From Candidatus Nanopelagicales bacterium (GTDB lineage: Bacteria > Actinomycetota > Actinomycetes > S36-B12): 33,430 nt of DNA. The notes under the pieces were generated by a model that searched no databases, was not told the origin of the DNA, and worked only from the letters and a program-made list of their open reading frames with translations. The stretch spans positions 74,143-107,572 of the forward strand of contig JAFMHB010000005.1 of NCBI GenBank assembly GCA_017854795.1. The letters run 5' to 3'. The position numbers and the translations under genes were made by a program. Positions 8,470 through 18,285 of this stretch are shown here, piece after piece. Each line of letters opens with the position of its first letter. Positions within the stretch are counted from its first letter, which is position 1.

Positions 8470-9246
8470 CTAGGGCCAAAGATCCCACGCTAATCGGACA
8501 ATGAGAATTGCCGTAATTCCCAGAAAGACAAAGCGCACAAATGGGCTACCCCTCCGAATGGCGGTCCGCGCCCCAAAATAGGCACCCCCGATGTTGCAGA
8601 CCGCCATGACGATACCCAGAGTCCATAAAATCGAGCCGGTGAATCCAAAGACAATCAGCGCGGCCGCATTTGTTCCGAGGTTCACGATTTTCGCCGTCGA
8701 AGAGGCTGAAAGGAATGAATACCCCAACAAACTAACGAGTGCGATGAGAAGAAACGACCCTGTTCCCGGGCCGAAAATTCCGTCATAGAAACCGATGACT
8801 GACCCCACGCCAATTGCCGCAAGATAATGTCGTCTCGATCCACCCCAACGCATGTTGCTCGTAGCGCCCATAAGTGGGTTAACAAGCGTCCACACCCAAA
8901 CCAGGACAAGTGCGATCAGGATTCCGACGCCAAAGTATTCAGTCGGAATCACATGGGTCGTAGCCGCTCCCAGTGCAGAAAATACAAATGCAACACCTGC
9001 CATCGGCAGTGCAGTTTTCCAGTCAGGATTCAGATGTTTCACGTATGTTCGCGCCGCGGTACCGGTCCCAAAAAAACTAGAGAATTTATTAGTGGCCAGA
9101 GCGTTGACTTCGCTGCCTGCTGGGAGCGCTATAAAAAGTGCAGGTAATTGCAGGAGGCCTCCGCCGCCACTTACTGCATCAACCCAGCCAGCCGCTCCTG
9201 CAGCGATAGCCAAGAGCAGGAACGTCCATAGAGTTAGGTCGTGCAT
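8470..9246 (-). CDS. TSUP family membrane permease (TauE/SafE-like)
   Basis: This is a 258-residue polytopic membrane protein of the sulfite exporter TauE/SafE (TSUP) family. Family members move sulfur oxyanions or organic anions, and the substrate here is unknown. The N-terminus contains the characteristic [20 protein letters not shown] glycine-rich loop following the first membrane helix. The second half repeats the pattern with [20 protein letters not shown], the usual internal duplication. About seven to eight hydrophobic segments are visible. Its start codon overlaps the end of proS by 13 nt, so it is probably co-transcribed with proS. It is an unusual insertion in an otherwise translation-related block. 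Confidence 0.88.
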   Translation of the reverse strand: MHDLTLWTFLLLAIAAGAAGWVDAVSGGGGLLQLPALFIALPAGSEVNALATNKFSSFFGTGTAARTYVKHLNPDWKTALPMAGVAFVFSALGAATTHVIPTEYFGVGILIALVLVWVWTLVNPLMGATSNMRWGGSRRHYLAAIGVGSVIGFYDGIFGPGTGSFLLIALVSLLGYSFLSASSTAKIVNLGTNAAALIVFGFTGSILWTLGIVMAVCNIGGAYFGARTAIRRGSPFVRFVFLGITAILIVRLAWDLWP

Positions 9247-11012
9247 ATTTGGTGCACTGTTGCAATTGCATCTTGGATTGCAATGTCAACTCGCTCACCG
9301 GTCGCGCGATCCTTCAATTCAATCACACCGTTTTCCAAGCCTTTCCCAACAACGACGATTGTTGGCACACCAATTAATTCGGAGTCATTAAATTTCACCC
9401 CAGGGGAAACACCCACCCGGTCGTCAAAAATTACACGGAGCCCCATGGAATCCCAGACCGCTGCAAGCTCTTCGGCTTTGGCGCTAACTTCCTCGGACTT
9501 GCCCGCTGCAATCAGGTAGATGTCTGCCGGAGCTACTTCACGCGGCCAAACCAAACCCTTTTCATCATGGTGCGACTCGGCAATGACAGCAACGGCACGT
9601 GAAACACCAATCCCATAGGAACCCATGGTCACTGTAACGAGTTCACCATTTTCATCGAGGACCTTCAAACCGAGAGCTTCAGCGTATTTTCGGCCTAGTT
9701 GAAAAATATGCCCTATCTCGATGCCGCGAGCCAGGCTCACACTTCCACCGCATGCAGGGCATGGATCTCCGTCGAATACCTCAGCTACGTCAATGACTCC
9801 GTCGGAATTAAAGTCACGCCCAAAGACAAGGTCATAAACATGTTTGCCTTTTTCATTCGCGCCTGTGATCCAACGGGTTCCACGCACCACTCTCGGGTCG
9901 GTCAAGAATTCGATACCACTGTCAGAATTTTCTCCCAAAACACCTGGACCTATATATCCCTTTACGAGTGAAGGGTGCTTCTCAAAATCTGCCTCCTCAA
10001 AAGGGCGGGCGACTCTTGGGTACAAGGCAGCCTCAAGTCTGCGGATCTCAATCTCTCGATTTCCTGGCAAGCCAATCGCCAGCGGCGTTTCACTTTCATC
10101 AGCGTTTGTCACAATCATCAAAATATTCTTCAACGTGTCTGCATCGGTCCACGCACGATCAGACCTAACTAAATCTTTTCGCTCATTGGACAAACTCACA
10201 AGTGAATCAATGGTTGGTGTGTTGGGAGTCTGCTCTGCATGGGCTATCGGTGCATCGTGATGAGCATCTGAGGCGAGATCAAAGGCCGATTGTGCAACAT
10301 GAAATGCTTCCACATTGGCTGCGAAGCCACAATCACATCGCACATAGGTGTCCTCACCGAATGCATTGTTCGCAAGAAACTCTTCACTGCGCGAACCTCC
10401 CATGGCCCCTGCCATAGCGGTGACAATCACATAATCCAACTTGAGCCGATCAAAAGTGGAGATGTAAGCATCACGATGTTTCTTGTATGAGACATCCAAA
10501 CCTGCGTCATCGACATCAAATGAATAGGAATCTTTCATAACAAACTCTCGACCGCGAAGGATTCCGGCACGGGGTCTAGCTTCATCGCGATACTTCGTTT
10601 GAATCTGATAAATCGAAAGAGGTAGGTCACGGTATGAAGAAAATTCACCTTTAACCATTAGCGTAAAGACTTCCTCATGCGTTGGACCAAGGAGAAAGTC
10701 ATTATCTTTCCGGTCCTTCAATCGGAAAAGATTATCGCCGTATTCGGTCCAGCGTCCCGATATTTCATAGGGCTCGCGAGGAAGCAGTGCAGGAAAATGC
10801 ACTTCTTGGAAGCCCGCCTGATTCATTTCCTGGCGGATGATTTCTTCAACGTTGCGAAAAACCTGATAACCCAGTGGCAGCCATGAAAAAATACCGGGCG
10901 CAAGCCTTCGAATATAACCGGCACGAACCAGGAGTTTGTGACTGGGGACTTCGGCGTCGGCCGGATCCTCGCGCAATGTCCGCACAAAAAGAGTTGACAT
11001 ACGTTGAATCAC
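9234..11012 (-). CDS. proS: Prolyl-tRNA synthetase (bacterial type, with insertion domain)
   Basis: ProS is a class II synthetase that charges tRNA-Pro. The 592-residue length fits the bacterial form with an editing (INS) domain. Visible landmarks are [20 protein letters not shown] at the N-terminus, [20 protein letters not shown], the motif 2 region [20 protein letters not shown], the motif 3 region [17 protein letters not shown], and a C-terminal anticodon-binding domain. I keep the GTG at 11012 as start because GAGG lies 5 nt upstream. An ATG four codons in (11000) would leave the ribosome-binding site too far away, and the IQRMS start resembles other actinobacterial ProS proteins. The upstream 102-bp gap presumably holds its promoter, but no clear hexamers were found. 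Confidence 0.96.
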   Translation of the reverse strand: MIQRMSTLFVRTLREDPADAEVPSHKLLVRAGYIRRLAPGIFSWLPLGYQVFRNVEEIIRQEMNQAGFQEVHFPALLPREPYEISGRWTEYGDNLFRLKDRKDNDFLLGPTHEEVFTLMVKGEFSSYRDLPLSIYQIQTKYRDEARPRAGILRGREFVMKDSYSFDVDDAGLDVSYKKHRDAYISTFDRLKLDYVIVTAMAGAMGGSRSEEFLANNAFGEDTYVRCDCGFAANVEAFHVAQSAFDLASDAHHDAPIAHAEQTPNTPTIDSLVSLSNERKDLVRSDRAWTDADTLKNILMIVTNADESETPLAIGLPGNREIEIRRLEAALYPRVARPFEEADFEKHPSLVKGYIGPGVLGENSDSGIEFLTDPRVVRGTRWITGANEKGKHVYDLVFGRDFNSDGVIDVAEVFDGDPCPACGGSVSLARGIEIGHIFQLGRKYAEALGLKVLDENGELVTVTMGSYGIGVSRAVAVIAESHHDEKGLVWPREVAPADIYLIAAGKSEEVSAKAEELAAVWDSMGLRVIFDDRVGVSPGVKFNDSELIGVPTIVVVGKGLENGVIELKDRATGERVDIAIQDAIATVHQICTT

Positions 11013-11114
11013 AATTACCTCAATTTCACTTATTCAGCTGTTTCAGACCTATAACTTGATATTGCCCTTGACGGTAGAAGAATAGTGGCCAAACACGTAG
11101 ATATATCGGAGAGG

Positions 11115-11987
11115 CTAAAACAACACGGTTGCAAATGTTGCCATTTGCTTGAAACCCAGTCGCTCATACGTTTTTCGAGCCGGGATATTGAAATCATTCA
11201 CATAAAGGGTCACGATCTTCGCGAATGACGAACGGATCTCAACAATTGCGGCGGCCAACGCTGGCCCTGCCAAACCTTGTCCCCGGACACTGGGGTTGAC
11301 CCACACGCCTTGAAGCTGCGCTATGTGATTTGTCGCGAAACCTACCTCCGTCTTGAAGAGAACGCGTCCGCCTTCGATAACAGCCAGTGCCATTCCCGAA
11401 TCAATAACTTCCGCAATCCTTCTCTTGTATTGATGTTCTCCACCATTTGCGATCGGGGATACGCCCACCTCTTCAGTGAACATATCAACACACGCAGGGA
11501 ATAACAGATCGAGTTCACTTGGCAAAACCCTTCGAACTCTCGTGTCCAAGGCGCACATCGGATCACTATCAATGTGCATGAACGGTTGGTTTTCACGGAC
11601 AGCCCGAGCCTGACCCCAAAAGGTCTCCAATCCCTGCCATAAGTCACGAACCTGAAGCGATTCACCAAGAATCGATGAACTTCTTCGCCCGGCCCTGATG
11701 AGCTCAGATGCAAAGGCATTGCGTGCTGAGGCATCGGTATTGACCGGGACAATATTGGCACCCACAAATAGCATGCTGTGAAGGTGATCCCCGATAAAAA
11801 ATCCCCATAGAGCTCCACCAAGTCGCCAATGGTCTATCAGCGCGGCTTCTATCCGACTGATGACAAAACCATTAACCGATGGGTTCCTGCTGGCCAAAGC
11901 AAGGGCCTGAGGCAATTCGCGTTGGGTGACGTTGCGGACCACCCCGGGACGAAAGGCCAAGGTTCTTTCACGTTCAACGATTGTCAT
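11115..11987 (-). CDS. GNAT family N-acetyltransferase with N-terminal DUF4081-like domain
   Basis: The 290-residue protein has an actinobacterial N-terminal domain (about residues 1-130) including FISRIEAALIDHWRLGGALW, which resembles the DUF4081 family. The C-terminal GNAT fold has the acetyl-CoA binding motif in GVWVNPSVRGQGLAGPALAA and a terminal YVNDFNIPARKTYERLGF segment typical of GNAT enzymes. Substrate is unknown. It starts 9 nt after the ispG stop and is therefore in the dxr-protease-ispG operon. The same neighbour order is known in mycobacteria (the Rv2870c to Rv2867c block), which supports orthology but not a function. It could modify a protein or a small amine. Confidence 0.85.
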   Translation of the reverse strand: MTIVERERTLAFRPGVVRNVTQRELPQALALASRNPSVNGFVISRIEAALIDHWRLGGALWGFFIGDHLHSMLFVGANIVPVNTDASARNAFASELIRAGRRSSSILGESLQVRDLWQGLETFWGQARAVRENQPFMHIDSDPMCALDTRVRRVLPSELDLLFPACVDMFTEEVGVSPIANGGEHQYKRRIAEVIDSGMALAVIEGGRVLFKTEVGFATNHIAQLQGVWVNPSVRGQGLAGPALAAAIVEIRSSFAKIVTLYVNDFNIPARKTYERLGFKQMATFATVLF

Positions 11988-11996
11988 GAAAGTCCG

Positions 11997-13151
11997 CTAC
12001 GCCGTAACGACGGTAGGTTCACCTTTGGTTTCCATTGATTCCGCAAGTTTCATAGCTTCTTCGATCAAGGTTTCCACGATCTGTGACTCGGGGACAGTTT
12101 TAATCACTTCCCCTTTGACAAAAATCTGACCCTTACCATTGCCTGATGCCACACCAAGGTCGGCCTCTCGTGCTTCACCTGGCCCGTTAACAACGCATCC
12201 CATCACGGCAACGCGAAGCGGAACGTCGAGGCCCTCAAGGCCCGCAGTGACCTGCTCAGCGAGTGTGTAAACATCGACTTGGGCACGACCGCACGAAGGG
12301 CATGAAACAATTTCCAGACCACGTTGCCGCAGGTTCAAGGACTCCAAAATTCCAATGCCCACTTTGATTTCTTCCACTGGTGGCGCCGATAACGACACTC
12401 GAATAGTGTCGCCGATTCCACGGGAAAGTAGCCCGCCGAAGGCAACGGCCGACTTAATGGTTCCTTGAAAAGTTGGGCCTGCCTCTGTCACTCCCAAATG
12501 AAGTGGATAGTCACATTGCTCGGAAAGAAGCATGTAAGCCTTCATCATGATCACGGGATCGTGATGCTTGACCGAAATCTTGATGTCACCGAAACCATGT
12601 TCTTCAAACAGCGAAGCCTCCCACAACGCTGATTCCACCAGGGCCTCGGGCGTTGCCTTGCCATATTTCTCCAAGAGTCGCGGATCGAGTGATCCAGCAT
12701 TTACCCCAATGCGAATCGGAGTCTTGGAATCCAAGGCGGCTTTCGCGATCTCACCCACCTTGTCATCAAATTTTTTGATATTTCCTGGATTAACACGAAC
12801 GCCAGCGCAACCAGCATCGATTGCGGCAAAAACGTACTTCGGTTGGAAATGAATATCAGCGATCACCGGAATTCCCGACTTTTTCGCTATTTGCGCCAGC
12901 GCATCTGCATCATCTTGGCTTGGCACCGCGACTCTGACAGCCTCACAGCCTGCAGCCGTTAGCTCAGCAATTTGTTGAAGTGTGCTGTCAACGTCCGCCG
13001 TCAACGTGGTACACATTGACTGGACACTGACGGGTGCGCCACCTCCCACAGCGAGCGGCTTCGCATGGTGTTTGAGGATCAACTGCCGGGTCTTGCGCCT
13101 GGGTTCAACAATCATTGGTGGGGGCGCAGGAAGTCCTAGATCAATGCTCAC
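11997..13151 (-). CDS. ispG: 4-hydroxy-3-methylbut-2-en-1-yl diphosphate synthase (IspG/GcpE)
   Basis: IspG is the penultimate enzyme of the MEP isoprenoid pathway, a 4Fe-4S enzyme making HMBPP from methylerythritol cyclodiphosphate. The 384-residue protein shows [35 protein letters not shown] and [12 protein letters not shown]. The iron-sulfur ligands are C284, C287 ([11 protein letters not shown]) and C319, with E326 in [10 protein letters not shown]. The frame starts at GTG 13151. A purine-rich GGGGGA lies immediately in front, closer than usual, so the exact start is less certain than the identity. It follows the site-2 protease by 23 nt and precedes the GNAT gene. Confidence 0.96.
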   Translation of the reverse strand: MSIDLGLPAPPPMIVEPRRKTRQLILKHHAKPLAVGGGAPVSVQSMCTTLTADVDSTLQQIAELTAAGCEAVRVAVPSQDDADALAQIAKKSGIPVIADIHFQPKYVFAAIDAGCAGVRVNPGNIKKFDDKVGEIAKAALDSKTPIRIGVNAGSLDPRLLEKYGKATPEALVESALWEASLFEEHGFGDIKISVKHHDPVIMMKAYMLLSEQCDYPLHLGVTEAGPTFQGTIKSAVAFGGLLSRGIGDTIRVSLSAPPVEEIKVGIGILESLNLRQRGLEIVSCPSCGRAQVDVYTLAEQVTAGLEGLDVPLRVAVMGCVVNGPGEAREADLGVASGNGKGQIFVKGEVIKTVPESQIVETLIEEAMKLAESMETKGEPTVVTA

Positions 13152-13174
13152 TCCCCCATTATCGGCCCTAAGGA

Positions 13175-14497
13175 CTAACCCAGCGAGATGGGCTTAACCA
13201 AATCTGCCCAAATCACGATGACCCCCATGGCCAACAGCACACCGGCGACCACGTAAGCGACCGGAAGCAGTCGGGCAGTATCAACCGGTCCTGGGTCAGC
13301 CTTCCCCCTAAACCGTGCCCACTTGCGCTTGATTCCTTCATATAACGCACCGGCGACATGTCCACCATCAAGGGGAAGAACGGGGATCAAATTAAATAAG
13401 AAAAGGAAAAGATTCAATGATGCGGCTAACCCAAGGAATGTGGCCACTTTGGAGGTGATCGGGGAATCCATACTTGCAATCTCGCCGCCTAACCGACTCG
13501 CGCCCACCACTGAGACCGGACCATCCAACGCCCTTTCTTGGCCACCAATTAACGTTTCGCTCACCAGTTCGTACAGTCGCACAGGCAGCGAAATTAAGGC
13601 CTCAACAGATCGAACCGTGATGTCCCACATGAAACCTGGAACAGTTGTTATTGATTGCCGAACATATTCAAATGTCGGGCGCAGGCCCAAGAATCCCACG
13701 GTTTGACTTTCACCCGTTTCCGCACCATTTTCGTCGTAGACGGGGCGCGTCACTTCAGCGACCGCAAGGGGAAGGGAAACCTGTCCTTCACCTCGGTTGA
13801 CAACGAGTGTTGTCTCGACATTTGGGTTAACCAATATCCAATCAGTCACGTCTTCCCACGTGGTCGCTCTTTGGTTGCCAACCGAGACTATTTCGTCACC
13901 TGCAAGTAACCCTGCCTGAGCCGCTGGAGTTGCCGCGGTTCCCTCCGGGCAGACACCCGAAGGCAGTGAGTCGCCCGTGGGTTGCAGCATCGTTGGTGTG
14001 CAAGGTACGACTGCGGCCACTGTCAAAGAAGGCTGCGGCAAACCAATTCCCACCAAGACAATCGTGAATAGAAAGAATGCAAGTGCAAGGTTCATAAACG
14101 GGCCACCAAGCATGATGATCACCCGCTTATGGACGGGTAACTTGTAGAACAGTCGATTTTCGTCACCCGGAAGCATCTCATCAAATGAGGCTTCCCTCGC
14201 CTGAGCGACCAATGTTGCAAACCGACCGGTCGACATGGAGCGGGATCGACCCTCTGGATCGTCTTTCGCAGGTGGGAGCATTCCCACCATCCTGATGTAA
14301 CCACCTAATGGGATTGCTTTAATCCCATAACGTGTTTCGCCGCGCACCTTTGACCAGATTGTTGGACCAAAACCCACCATGTAGTCCGGAACGCGAAGCC
14401 CAAATTTCTTTGCCGGGACAAGGTGGCCAACTTCATGTAAGGCGATTGAAAGACCAATGAGCAACGCAAAAAGGAGAATTCCAACTACTTCCAGCAT
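13175..14497 (-). CDS. Site-2 intramembrane zinc metalloprotease (RseP/Rip1 type)
   Basis: This M50-family protease cleaves transmembrane substrates within the bilayer, commonly anti-sigma factors. The protein (440 residues from ATG 14497) has the zinc motif HEVGH at residues 21-25 in the first membrane helix. A PDZ-like region lies around [20 protein letters not shown], and the distal metal ligand motif [16 protein letters not shown] is in a late helix. A GTG two codons upstream (14503) is possible, but it abuts the AGGGAG Shine-Dalgarno, while the ATG has proper 5-nt spacing. It lies between dxr and ispG exactly as rip1 does in mycobacteria. The substrate is not encoded in this window. Confidence 0.93.
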   Translation of the reverse strand: MLEVVGILLFALLIGLSIALHEVGHLVPAKKFGLRVPDYMVGFGPTIWSKVRGETRYGIKAIPLGGYIRMVGMLPPAKDDPEGRSRSMSTGRFATLVAQAREASFDEMLPGDENRLFYKLPVHKRVIIMLGGPFMNLALAFFLFTIVLVGIGLPQPSLTVAAVVPCTPTMLQPTGDSLPSGVCPEGTAATPAAQAGLLAGDEIVSVGNQRATTWEDVTDWILVNPNVETTLVVNRGEGQVSLPLAVAEVTRPVYDENGAETGESQTVGFLGLRPTFEYVRQSITTVPGFMWDITVRSVEALISLPVRLYELVSETLIGGQERALDGPVSVVGASRLGGEIASMDSPITSKVATFLGLAASLNLFLFLFNLIPVLPLDGGHVAGALYEGIKRKWARFRGKADPGPVDTARLLPVAYVVAGVLLAMGVIVIWADLVKPISLG

Positions 14498-14533
14498 GCT
14501 CACTCCCTTTCACTCAATGTCGGTCGACCAAGG

Positions 14534-15790
14534 TCAGTTATTCAGGCGTTGCTCCCGCGCCCAACTATCTGCAGCTAGGACGTCTTCCAGTGTAAGCACG
14601 TTCCCTGACACGTAGGCACTTCCCGGCCCATCTTGGCTTGAACCCGCTAAATGTGACTGAAGGATCCGTTCAATGTGGACGACAATTGACGTGAATGAAA
14701 TCTCACCTGCTAAGAATGCGGCAACGGCACTTTCGTTTGCGGCGTTAAAGACGGCCGGTGCTGTGCCACCTGCTTCCCCTGCTGCTCTGGCGAGTCCGAC
14801 CGCCGGGAAAACCAGTTCGTCGAGTGGCATAAACTCCCAGGTTGCGGCACTCTTCCAATCGCATGCGGGCGCTACATCGGCCACCCGAAACAGATCTCGG
14901 CCCGCAGACAAACCCCACGCGATGGGAATTCGCATGTCCGGTGGACTTGCTTGGGCAATCGTTGAGCCGTCGACAAACTCCACCATGGAATGGACCACTG
15001 ATTGCGGGTGAACTGTGACTTCAATGTTGTTAAAGGCGATGTCAAACAGTAGGTGAGCCTCGATAACTTCCAAACCTTTATTCACCAAAGTTGCAGAGTT
15101 GATGGTGACCAGGGGACCCATCTTCCAAGTGGGGTGTGCAAGTGAATCGGCAATACTTACCTCTTCCAACTCCAAGGCACTTTTCCCGCGAAATGGGCCA
15201 CCACTGGCGGTGATAATCAGTTTTCGAACTTCGGATCTTTTCCCCGCGAGCAAACATTGCGCGATCGCCGAGTGTTCAGAATCAACGGGAACAATCTGGC
15301 CTGGGAAGGCGATATTTTTCACCAGATCCCCGCCAATAATGAGGGACTCCTTATTCGCCAGTGCCAACTTGTTACCCACTGAAAGGGTTGCCAGTGTGGC
15401 TTGAAGCCCAGCAGCGCCCGCGATCGCGTTGAGCACAATGTCCGCATCCATGCGCGCCAATTGCTCCGGGGCATCAGGCCCGATCACCAGTTCAGGGATC
15501 CTGCGTTCCCCTTGGGAAAATCCACGATTTTGAGCGCCTGCAAGTAAATGCATCTGCACGTCCTGGGCGCAGGTGCCTAGAGTCACACCAATAACTTCCA
15601 CGTCAAAATCAAGGGCGGCTTGAGCTAAGTGTTGAGCATTCGCACCTGTTGCGCACAATCCGACGACGGTGAAACGGTCTGGATTGCGTGCAATTATGTC
15701 CAAGGCTTGCACCCCAATGGAACCCGTGCTACCTAGAATCACGACGCGAATGGGTCGAGTCGGTTCTGTGTAGGACTTAATCACAACCAC
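14534..15790 (-). CDS. dxr: 1-deoxy-D-xylulose 5-phosphate reductoisomerase
   Basis: Dxr makes 2-C-methyl-D-erythritol 4-phosphate from DXP with NADPH, the first committed MEP-pathway step. The 418-residue protein carries the NADPH loop ILGSTGSIGVQALDI, the ANKESLIIGGDLV segment, the metal/substrate region PVDSEHSAIAQCL, and ASGGPFRGKSALELE with HPTWKMGPLVTINSATLVNK. Length is typical. The annotated start is GTG at 15790. I see no Shine-Dalgarno in front of it or of the nearby in-frame GTG at 15784, so a leaderless or slightly shorter start is possible. It is the first gene of the dxr-protease-ispG-GNAT operon and is divergent from the aminotransferase gene. Confidence 0.96.
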   Translation of the reverse strand: MVVIKSYTEPTRPIRVVILGSTGSIGVQALDIIARNPDRFTVVGLCATGANAQHLAQAALDFDVEVIGVTLGTCAQDVQMHLLAGAQNRGFSQGERRIPELVIGPDAPEQLARMDADIVLNAIAGAAGLQATLATLSVGNKLALANKESLIIGGDLVKNIAFPGQIVPVDSEHSAIAQCLLAGKRSEVRKLIITASGGPFRGKSALELEEVSIADSLAHPTWKMGPLVTINSATLVNKGLEVIEAHLLFDIAFNNIEVTVHPQSVVHSMVEFVDGSTIAQASPPDMRIPIAWGLSAGRDLFRVADVAPACDWKSAATWEFMPLDELVFPAVGLARAAGEAGGTAPAVFNAANESAVAAFLAGEISFTSIVVHIERILQSHLAGSSQDGPGSAYVSGNVLTLEDVLAADSWAREQRLNN

Positions 15791-15880
15791 AGTTTAGAAG
15801 GTCATCAATGTCATGGACGCGGATTCACCCCTATGCTGGGAGTTTAGTGTCGATAGCAACCACCGATCAGAGGAAAATCA

Positions 15881-17230
15881 ATGACCATCGCCGCCGAACG
15901 AGTAATCAATGGAGTTGTTCAAGAGCGCAATTTGATCACTGAGTTGCCTGGTCCTCATTCGTTGGCACTGTTGGCTCGCAAAGAGAACGCTGTCTCCTCC
16001 GGCGTGGGTATTGGCCTCCCTGTTTTCATTACCAAGGCCGGCGGCGGAATTCTTGTTGACGCGGATGGCAACTCACTTATCGACATGGGCTCAGGCATAG
16101 CCGTCACCACTGTTGGTAATGCAAACCCAGAGGTGGCCAGCCGAGTCGCAGCACAGGTTGCGAACTTCACGCATACCTGCTTCATGGTCACTCCCTATGA
16201 AGGATACGTCGAAGTATGTGAAGTACTCAACCGACTCACCCCCGGGGATCACGAGAAGCGCAGTGCACTTTTTAACTCGGGCGCCGAAGCCGTTGAAAAT
16301 GCCGTAAAAATCGCACGTGCATTCACTGAGCGTCAGGCTGTTGTTGTTGTTGAACATGGGTACCACGGACGTACCAACCTCACAATGGGGATGACGGCCA
16401 AGAACATGCCCTATAAACACTCTTTTGGCCCATTCGCTCCAGAAATTTATCGAGTCCCCGTCTCCTACCCATTCCACGATGGTCCGCATGGTGGCGCAGA
16501 AGTTGCCGCATGGGCTATCTCTCGCATGGAGAAAGAAATTGGTGCCACAAATATTGCGGCAATCGTGATCGAGCCAATTTTGGGTGAGGGTGGTTTTATC
16601 GTCCCCGCTCCTGGTTACTTCAAGGCCGTGGCTGATTACGCGCAGGCAAATGGAATTGTTTTCGTTGCCGACGAGATCCAATCTGGATTCGCTCGCACCG
16701 GTGATTGGTTTGCTAGTGAATTCGAAGGCGTTGTGCCGGACCTGATCACCACTGCCAAGGGAATTGCCGGCGGCATGCCGCTTGCCGCAGTTACTGGCCG
16801 CGCGGAGATCATGGACTCGGTACATGCTGGCGGATTGGGTGGTACCTATGGCGGAAATCCAGTTGCCTGCGCCGCAGCACTTGGGTCAATGGCGTGGATG
16901 CAAGAACATGATGCCTGTCAAATCGCTAGGGATATTGAAGCAATCATGTTGCCACGACTTGCCGACATGCAAATAAACCATCCAACTATTGGAGATATTC
17001 GCGGTCGAGGGGCCATGATCGCGATTGAACTCGTTAAGCCCGGCACGCTGGAACCCGATGCAGCCAGAACCGCCGCACTCAACAAGTACTGTCACCAGCA
17101 CGGTGTGGTCACACTCACTGCCGGAACTTACGGCAACGTATTTAGATTCCTACCCCCATTAACGATTCCAATTCCACTTTTAGAAGAGGCCCTAGGAATT
17201 CTTGAGGCAGCATTCGAAGCAACGGCCTAA
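15881..17230 (+). CDS. gabT: Class III PLP aminotransferase, 4-aminobutyrate (GABA) transaminase type
   Basis: The enzyme is predicted to move the amino group of GABA to 2-oxoglutarate, giving succinate semialdehyde. GABA transaminases often also accept beta-alanine. The 449-residue protein has ALFNSGAEAVENAVKIAR (cofactor phosphate region), ADEIQSGFARTGDWFASE with the pyridine-binding Asp264, and the Schiff-base Lys293 in TTAKGIAGGMPLAAVTG. A GGTYGGNPVACAAAL block follows. The ATG at 15881 follows AGAGGAAAA. It converges on the ureohydrolase gene with only 14 nt between stops. Its position between polyamine genes supports a GABA role, and the pyrimidine-type operon further on would also need a beta-alanine aminotransferase, so dual use is plausible. 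Confidence 0.88.
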   Translation: MTIAAERVINGVVQERNLITELPGPHSLALLARKENAVSSGVGIGLPVFITKAGGGILVDADGNSLIDMGSGIAVTTVGNANPEVASRVAAQVANFTHTCFMVTPYEGYVEVCEVLNRLTPGDHEKRSALFNSGAEAVENAVKIARAFTERQAVVVVEHGYHGRTNLTMGMTAKNMPYKHSFGPFAPEIYRVPVSYPFHDGPHGGAEVAAWAISRMEKEIGATNIAAIVIEPILGEGGFIVPAPGYFKAVADYAQANGIVFVADEIQSGFARTGDWFASEFEGVVPDLITTAKGIAGGMPLAAVTGRAEIMDSVHAGGLGGTYGGNPVACAAALGSMAWMQEHDACQIARDIEAIMLPRLADMQINHPTIGDIRGRGAMIAIELVKPGTLEPDAARTAALNKYCHQHGVVTLTAGTYGNVFRFLPPLTIPIPLLEEALGILEAAFEATA

Positions 17231-17244
17231 CCGGAAATCTTCAG

Positions 17245-18270
17245 TTACTCCCCTGGAATCCGACCATCTAACAACGGCTGGGCAGGATCCCACGTTGTTC
17301 CATCCCGTTGATCCTTGCGGCGCCGAGCAATTGCACTGAGGGCCTCCAGAACCACACGATTACCCAGAAGTGCCGTGATGTCGGCATGGTCAAATGGTGG
17401 GGATACTTCAACAATATCCATGCCAACAACTGGAAGTTCGTAGCAAATCCTGCGAACCGCGTCGAGTAATTCTCGCGCGCTGAGACCGCCGGGCTCAGGA
17501 GTGCCGGTCCCTGGTGCATGCCCTGGGTCACACACATCAATGTCAACACTGAGAAAAATCCCATCACAATCAGCCATTGCGATCTCAAACGCCTGTGTCA
17601 GACATTCATTGAGTCCACGAGTAACGATTTCCGTCATCTCGTAGGAGCGCATTCCTTGCTCAGCCATCCAACCGAGTGTTGCCGGTTCGGGCCAATAACC
17701 TCGCAATCCAATTTGCAGGAACCTATCTCCACGAACCGCCCCTGATTCAATCAGTCTGCGCATTGGTTGACCGTGTCCAATTAACGAACCAAAAGTAATA
17801 TCACCGGTGTCAGCATGTGCATCAAAATGAATCACTCCAATTCTTCCCCAACCATGAGCCCGAGCCACACCTGTTGCATCAGGCCAAGTAATCGTGTGGT
17901 CACCGCCAAGCACAATCGGGATAGCCCCGGTCCGCGCAATTTTCTCGATTTCGACTTCAAGGTCGACACATGAACGGGCCGCATCCCCGCTGTACAACTC
18001 GACATCGCCTGCATCGACAACCTTCAAGTCCGTCAAACCATCAACCCTCATTGCAAGTGATGGCCTGCTGCCGTCATGTTCCAAATAACAGGCCGCCCGC
18101 AGCGCCTGCGGACCAAAACGCGCACCCGCCCGATATGACGTCCCACCGTCGAATGGTGCACCAACTATGACAACATCGGCGTCGGCAAAACTCGTGAGCT
18201 CATCAAGATCGCACTCAGGCACACCCAAGAAGGTGTAGTTGGGACCAAATTGACTTCCGTATCTCGTCAT
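17245..18270 (-). CDS. Agmatinase-family ureohydrolase
   Basis: This is a manganese (or nickel) dependent ureohydrolase that releases urea from a guanidino compound. Agmatine to putrescine is the likeliest reaction given the neighbours. The 341-residue protein has all metal-binding motifs of the arginase/agmatinase family: GGDHTI (H125), FDAHADTGD (D150, H152, D154) and SVDIDVCDPGHAPGTGTPEP (D243, D245). The ATG at 18270 has GGTGAG upstream and lies 15 nt after the stop of the FAD oxidase gene, so it is the last gene of the pot operon. Guanidinobutyrase, guanidinopropionase or a guanidine hydrolase cannot be excluded from motifs alone. Confidence 0.85.
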   Translation of the reverse strand: MTRYGSQFGPNYTFLGVPECDLDELTSFADADVVIVGAPFDGGTSYRAGARFGPQALRAACYLEHDGSRPSLAMRVDGLTDLKVVDAGDVELYSGDAARSCVDLEVEIEKIARTGAIPIVLGGDHTITWPDATGVARAHGWGRIGVIHFDAHADTGDITFGSLIGHGQPMRRLIESGAVRGDRFLQIGLRGYWPEPATLGWMAEQGMRSYEMTEIVTRGLNECLTQAFEIAMADCDGIFLSVDIDVCDPGHAPGTGTPEPGGLSARELLDAVRRICYELPVVGMDIVEVSPPFDHADITALLGNRVVLEALSAIARRRKDQRDGTTWDPAQPLLDGRIPGE

Positions 18271-18285
18271 AAACTCACCCTACTC

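Noticed and set aside
16091-16825. Minus-strand frame of 244 codons inside the aminotransferase gene
   Set aside because: It lies wholly opposite a gene with intact PLP motifs, and the translation shows no family signature, so it is an antisense shadow.
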